Shown in pieces: positions 59,036 to 64,000 of a DNA stretch of 64,000 nucleotides. How positions within the stretch are numbered: the stretch's first letter is position 1; every line of letters begins with the position of its first letter. The translations under genes were made by a program, and so were the position numbers. Source of the DNA: Ostrinia nubilalis (Eukaryota; Arthropoda; Insecta; Lepidoptera; Crambidae); NCBI RefSeq assembly GCF_963855985.1, contig NC_087099.1, positions 10,632,001 to 10,696,000 on the forward strand, written 5' to 3'. Under the pieces are notes generated by a model that did no database searches, had not been told where the DNA came from, and was given only the letters and a program-made list of their open reading frames with translations.

Positions 59036-59062
59036 AATAAATAAATAAATAAATAAATAAAT
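59036..59062. repeat. (AAAT)n microsatellite
   Basis: About six and a half perfect AAAT units, preceded by a shorter imperfect AATAAATA run. Confidence 0.95.
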
Positions 59063-61666
59063 GTTGGTTAAAATGTTACAAAAAAGCTTCATATTGACTT
59101 GAAAAAGTTAACGTACAAAAACCAATAATGACTTTAACCTACGACCAATTTAGTATAATCAGGCGCCCTCTCATCATTAATCCAGGCAGAAAACATCATT
59201 AAAACATTATTTCGTCACAGATATCCAGCTCAGTTCGACTTATAATAAAGACATACCTATTTAATACAAAATTATTAAAACTTGATCTGCGATGGCCAGC
59301 AGTTCCTTTGCTCCTTCAAACTGGGCGTACACCTACTCCCACTGTCTACATAAATCACCGCCCAAACATATTGTTTAATCATAAATACTCGATGCTCATG
59401 TCTTCATTGATACAATGTTTCAATCGAGACAATGTTTGAGAACGTTTCTTCAGCTGTAAGTAAGCTTTGAAATTGTATTATTGAATAAATAGTGCATTAT
59501 GAATCAAAGGGATAAAACTATAGCACGAGATATTTAATGGATTCTCAGTGCAATGCAGGATTCTGAGATACTGGTCATAGAGTTACCTATATAAAATATC
59601 AAAAATCTGTGAAAGTTTAGGACAAGAAAATTCTAAGATACTTGATGACTTTACCTTTGTGGAGAGGACTCTACATTTCACTTTCTGCAAAACAATAATA
59701 AAAGCCGCTAAATAATGCCACTCTTGTTACTGGATATTAATTACTTAATTGACTCCATATACTACACAGAAATCGGGCTGAAGTGACAAAATTACACTTA
59801 TTTATTTGATTAAAAATGCTTTGCAATATTATGTGGATTGTTCAATAGTCATGTTTCTTATTATTACGAGTATTTATTTGCTTGATAAGAAAACGCCAAC
59901 TTAAGATTTTAGTGATAGGATCTTGCCCAACTTTCTCTGCTACTTTCTAAGTGACTACTATGCAGTAAAAGCTTATTCTGTATTGACTCTACATTTGAAG
60001 AAATCAACGAATTGTTATTAACAAAGCTTAGTGTTATTATAATATAAAGCTCTCAGATTTATGTTTATGTGGTACAGATAGGAGGAGTTTTGGCTAGTAC
60101 TATATTTACTTACTTAATTTAAAATTGCTTCTTGTTGAATTATAAGGTGGTGTAAATGAAAAAGCTCTGAATATGAAAGAGATTTGATGCGCTACGAAGT
60201 TTCATGTAAATAGCGCTATCTCTATCACGCTAAGGTTGGGTTCATCCGAAAAGGTATTAAAATGTGCCTAGTAGGGACGCAACTAGTCAACTTTCGAAAC
60301 AGGTGAAAGTACTATGCAAAATGAGGTTACTGTGCTAAGGTATCACGCGAGACACCAGTTGTTAGAGTAGTTACGTAAACCGTTTAACGGCCAAAAGCCA
60401 TAAATTGACGCAGTATAAGGTCATGGTCCCGTACAAACGTTCAACCCGATGCACTATACCACAAAGTGGTCATTCGTTTCAAATAAATTACCATGTAATG
60501 GTACGATAATTTGCATACTCCACTCGATGGTAATAACACCTCGACGAGCGAATCACAACCGTATTCTCTAAGCCCAAAAATGGAGTTTCGCGCACACGAA
60601 AATTTTCATTCAAAAGCTTCCGTGACGGTGGCGCCGCTACGGAACTTTTGGAGACTACGAGCTTTTTTGGAGGTTCGTGCACCATTCCAGAGATGGCGCT
60701 AAAAGCGCCGAGCGAAATGGTTCGTGCAAGGGTGAGTTTAGGGGTGCTTTAGGGGTTGAAACAACAACCGTTCGTTGGTTAGCGTCGTACAAAATGTTAG
60801 GTGAAATTTTGTATAGATGGCGCTACCCTTAATGTTCAGGGGTTCTCGGTGAAATGTTTTGTTTATGCTTAGAAAGCTTTTTTTAGATTTTAAGTGCGCT
60901 GTTGATTATTGCACTTTTGAAATATTCTTTTAATTTAACTGCAAACTTTAATCAATTTTGTTTCGATAAATCGTCTAACTTATTCAACGGCTATTTTAAT
61001 AATTATCTTTTGCATTCCTAAATTATATTCAAAGTTTATTTCATAAAACATGGCTAGTCCATTTTGCACGAATGCATTTTCATATCACTAACTCAATGTG
61101 CTCACACAATTCCTAGTAGTAATTTTAGCTTCCAACAAACCTCAAGTTCGAGTAAGCTTACTCACAAAAGCTCTTACTTAGATAAGAGACAATGTCCGTT
61201 AATTCGATTGTCACTTTCAGTAGTGCAAAAAATAAAACAAAAGCACATCAGGTTGTGCTTGGAACAAAGCAGTTAAACTTAAAACACCTTTATTCCTTAA
61301 CAATGACAAGTGAAAGCTAAAGTCACGCAAATTTAAATTCGCATAAACATACCTGACATTTCGCTACCGATCCTCATTGTTTATCAATTGCATAAGATTT
61401 GACAATGGCGGTTGTAAATCTACCTTCATTCTCAATCTTGACCCAATTCTTAGCACTTTTGTTGTAGCCCGAACATTGTTTTTCATTGTTTCTCGCTTTA
61501 CCTACCTGTGAGGTATTAGGGGATTCCGCAGTCTGCTGCCAGTCGCATTCTTGTTCAGATCAGATCATTTCAACATTAATCTCAACGATAAAATTGGTCG
61601 ATCACGAAACCGTAAAAGAGAGAGTGTTAATTAAACCGGCCGATAATTGATATTAGGTGTGAATTG
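59063..61666. other. no recognised gene
   Basis: AT-rich to about 60180. 60560-60860 is balanced, contains AGATGGCGCT twice (about 60691 and 60817) and opposing frames (60488-60685 minus, 60511-60702 plus) that are not recognised; AGATGGCGCT is a frequent motif in lepidopteran non-coding DNA as I recall. 60861-61666 shows only short frames. Confidence 0.4.
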
Positions 61667-61668
61667 TG

Positions 61669-62022
61669 GTATAAAAATAATAGTTTGTTTTTATGAAGTG
61701 GCGAATGTATCGAACACTTAAAATTGGTTGTTAACACCTGTGTTGTATTTTGATTGAGAGTCGTTGATTCTGTTTTATTGCTGCAAAATTAATCGAGTTA
61801 AAATAACAAAGTGATTGTAGTTGTTGATATTTCTTTATTGGCGCTTGTTTTCTCGTTTCACCTAGATACTGGACCGTTATTGTGTGTGCAAGTGTACGTG
61901 GTAGATAAGTATAGTGTGCACGTATAGTGTTGCGTGTCCGGGCCGGAGCTGCTCTCCTGTGAAGATAGCGCAAAGCCCAGTGAGCCCGCGATATCTAATG
62001 AAGCTGACTGAGCCGATATGGG
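61669..62022 (+). other. possible TATA promoter and 5' exon with splice donor
   Basis: TATAAAAATA at about 61671 is followed by about 320 bp of UTR-like sequence ending at GGG|GTATGT (donor 62023-62028). An ATG at 61998 opens MKLTEPIWG and would pass into the intron in phase 1, but its context (C at -3) is poor. No downstream exon was found before 64000. The donor and TATA are only motif matches, so this is a hypothesis. If real, transcription runs rightward out of the window. Confidence 0.25.
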
Positions 62023-62028
62023 GTATGT

Positions 62029-63504
62029 GAGGGTTTTAAATTGTAAGCCATTTTGCGCCGAGAAGCTTAATACAGTATACGTATAAGTTTCTTGGGATTA
62101 TTGCTTTTATAATCTGTAATATGCGGAGATTTTTGAATAAGTAATCAGGCAAATCATAAATCTATGCCATGCAAACAGCTACTGAAGAATATGAAAAGCT
62201 AAATTATAATTAATTTAAAATGATTTTTATCATTTTAACAAATGTTAGCGATGTTTAACTAAAAGTATTGCTCTTGCATTAGATTTTAAATTGATAGTTT
62301 TAGATTAAGTCTAACTAGTAATTTGACTTATTGATTACACCATGTTGTCAGCAAGCAGTGGTAAAATAGGTCCATTACTCTTATTTATTTCTTGTTTCTT
62401 AAACAACGATAAAAATAGTTGGAGTAAAGACGACTCTACATTATTTTCAAAGACAATGAACGTGTTAATTTAGTTTATGATGCATCGGTGGTATAAGATA
62501 ACGTCATTATCATGCAGTTATCACGAGTTATAACCCTATAAAAGGATTAAGAATGTTGCACACTATTACTGAAGCCAAATATGCCGTCATACAATGAAGT
62601 TTTTTGAATATCGATCGTTTTAAGTGATCTGGGACGTTATTTAGATAATTTATAGAACAAGGTGCGTACAAGTTTTATAATTAAACATGACCTTTGGTTT
62701 TCTTGATACTATCAATGACAATGCGTACTTAAGCTTGCCATAACGCGGTTTGTGGCCATAGGGTTGTCAGTATACTTTCTAGAACTTATGGTTTCAGTCA
62801 TCATGTATGGACGTAGGCTCATCCACTGAATTCGATAAAATAAAACTGTTTTTGCATGATTTATAATGGTGGTTGAATTAAAAGTCCCTCGCCTCGATGC
62901 TGTAACGATGCTAATGAGCTGGAATAAATAAATTAATAAAATGTATATGCTTGAAATAGTAACCATTTGTGATATTCACGATTTCAAATAGTATTTATTT
63001 GCAGCAATTCTGAAAGCTCGGTAATTATAGTTTGAAAATAAGTAGATGATGATGAAAATGCGCGGTTTGAAATTAGATAGATCACCTACTTTTGCGTTGT
63101 TAATCTTTTTACTGCCTAATTTGAAACAAAACTGCTCACAACCCTGAACCAACCTCGTGGTCACTCATTACATACATTACGAAGAAAGCAACACTTGGCA
63201 TTTCGTTTTTTTGAACTCTGAATTGCGTTTAATAAAGTAATGTAACAACTTATTATTGGATGCATTGATCAACTCCATTGATAAAAAGGTACTTAATTAA
63301 TAGCTACATTTGCAATAACTCGGTTGATTCAAAGAAATGCTGATGGTTTATTGTGGTTTTTAAGGGTTTATTTACGAGGCATTCAATAAATAGGCTTCCA
63401 TTAAAATAATTAAGTGCTGCGTTAGTAAGACCATGATATGTGCAAGTTACTGTCAGTTTTGCAGTCACTAATTAAATGAAAATCAGTTACTCAAATGTTC
63501 ATAG
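62029..63504. other. no recognised gene
   Basis: AT-rich, compatible with an intron following the candidate exon. Minus frames at 62712-62966 and 62976-63164 have no recognised domain. Confidence 0.45.
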
Positions 63505-63625
63505 TTGAGTTGCAACATCTTACTTTAACTTTAATAAACGTCAAAAATCTGTTGAACTCCTTACAAAAAGCACCGGTTATTATTGTTATAGTTACGGTTA
63601 AAGTAAGTTAGTGAAAATCAGCCTA
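63505..63625 (-). repeat. dispersed CACCGGTT repeat, copy 3
   Basis: Reverse-oriented partner of 46628-46756: TTGCAACATCTTACTTTAAC, ACGTCAAAAATCTGTTGAA, AAAGCACCGGTTATTATTGT and TAGTTACGGTTAAAG. It is about 17 kb from the other copies. Confidence 0.75.
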
Positions 63626-63900
63626 AGTTATTCCTAATTTGAACATGACGTCATTTACAATTTCAGTTCTTCCTAACTGTGACAAGTGTTTGGTTAACCC
63701 GCAATGCATTTAGCCGCAACTTATCCCAGTCCCAGGGGAAGCCGCGATATAGACGTCTCGTGCACTAAGCAAACACTATGATTTATTCCGAAATACGGAC
63801 CCGATGACGTTTCCAGGCCATAAATCGCACCCCTCAAGTCATGAGGACATATCGGGTGCTTTATGAAGAGCCCGACGTAGCCGGTAAATGGTGCACGACC
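63626..63900. other. no recognised gene
   Basis: Balanced sequence leading to the terminal tandem repeat. Nothing was recognised. Confidence 0.45.
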
Positions 63901-63901
63901 A

Positions 63902-63982
63902 GTACCCGGACTACCCGGGTAGGTACGCTACCCGGACTACCCGGGTAGGTACGCTACCCGGGTGGTGCCCGGGTACCCGGGT
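63902..63982 (+). repeat. 26-bp tandem repeat rich in CCCGGG
   Basis: GGACTACCCGGGTAGGTACG and following begins at 63908 and again at 63934 (period 26). A third, altered unit is built of GGGTGGTGCCCGGGTACCCG. TACCCGGGTA palindromes make the array self-complementary. The array ends at GTATAAATC, and the window stops soon after, so it may be the start of a larger element. Confidence 0.85.
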
Positions 63983-64000
63983 ATAAATCTGACGCATCCG

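Noticed and set aside
1..64000. Conserved insect microRNAs such as let-7, miR-10, iab-4, miR-1, miR-124, bantam
   Set aside because: I looked for their mature sequences by eye and found none; a covariance search could still find others.
1..64000. CRISPR arrays, prophage or bacterial contamination
   Set aside because: No regular spacer arrays, no dense coding; all recognisable elements are insect-type.

Overview
This is AT-rich eukaryotic nuclear DNA, almost certainly from a moth or butterfly (Lepidoptera). Several independent signs point there: Helitron copies of the lepidopteran type (start near ACTAATATTATAAA, end CTAGT), a tRNA-derived SINE resembling families I know from noctuid moths, 3' ends of lepidopteran LINEs with GATGAT tails, a Dong/R4-like retrotransposon fragment sitting in a TAA repeat, and short insect-type TTAGG/CCTAA tracts. 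I see no bacterial features: no operons, ribosome binding sites or CRISPR arrays.

I recognise no host protein-coding gene. Apart from one retrotransposon fragment, every open reading frame is at most 138 codons and matches no family I know, and many are open on both strands. The window therefore looks like intergenic DNA or a large intron. Three places could hold a promoter or a 5' non-coding exon (around 12836, 24714-24991 and 61669-62022). Several blocks of balanced, complex sequence carry homeodomain-type motifs and could be enhancers (7970-8230, 20081-20345, 23400-24480, 31526-31990, 40250-40830, 52400-54640, 56090-56290). All of these are inferences that need comparison with related genomes.

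The transposon layer is clearer. Left part (1-13.5 kb): a 734-bp MITE built from CCTAGG-centred palindromes, two Helitron relics, a duplicated CCTAA-bearing repeat, a tRNA-like sequence inside an inverted repeat, a SINE, and a perfect 43-bp inverted repeat next to a CGATA microsatellite. Middle (32-37 kb): a 1.86-kb foldback element with arms of about 545 bp, carrying a 567-bp hAT-type MITE with a perfect 8-bp target duplication, which itself contains a small hairpin; around it lie duplicated flanking segments and a tandem MITE dimer. Right part (38-51 kb): several LINE 3' ends, a hAT-type and two Harbinger-type MITEs, one of which was entered by the Dong-like element through its internal TAA repeat. 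The window ends in a 26-bp tandem repeat rich in CCCGGG.

The nested insertions give a relative order of events, which is the best-supported biology here. Nothing seen supports a new multi-gene system.
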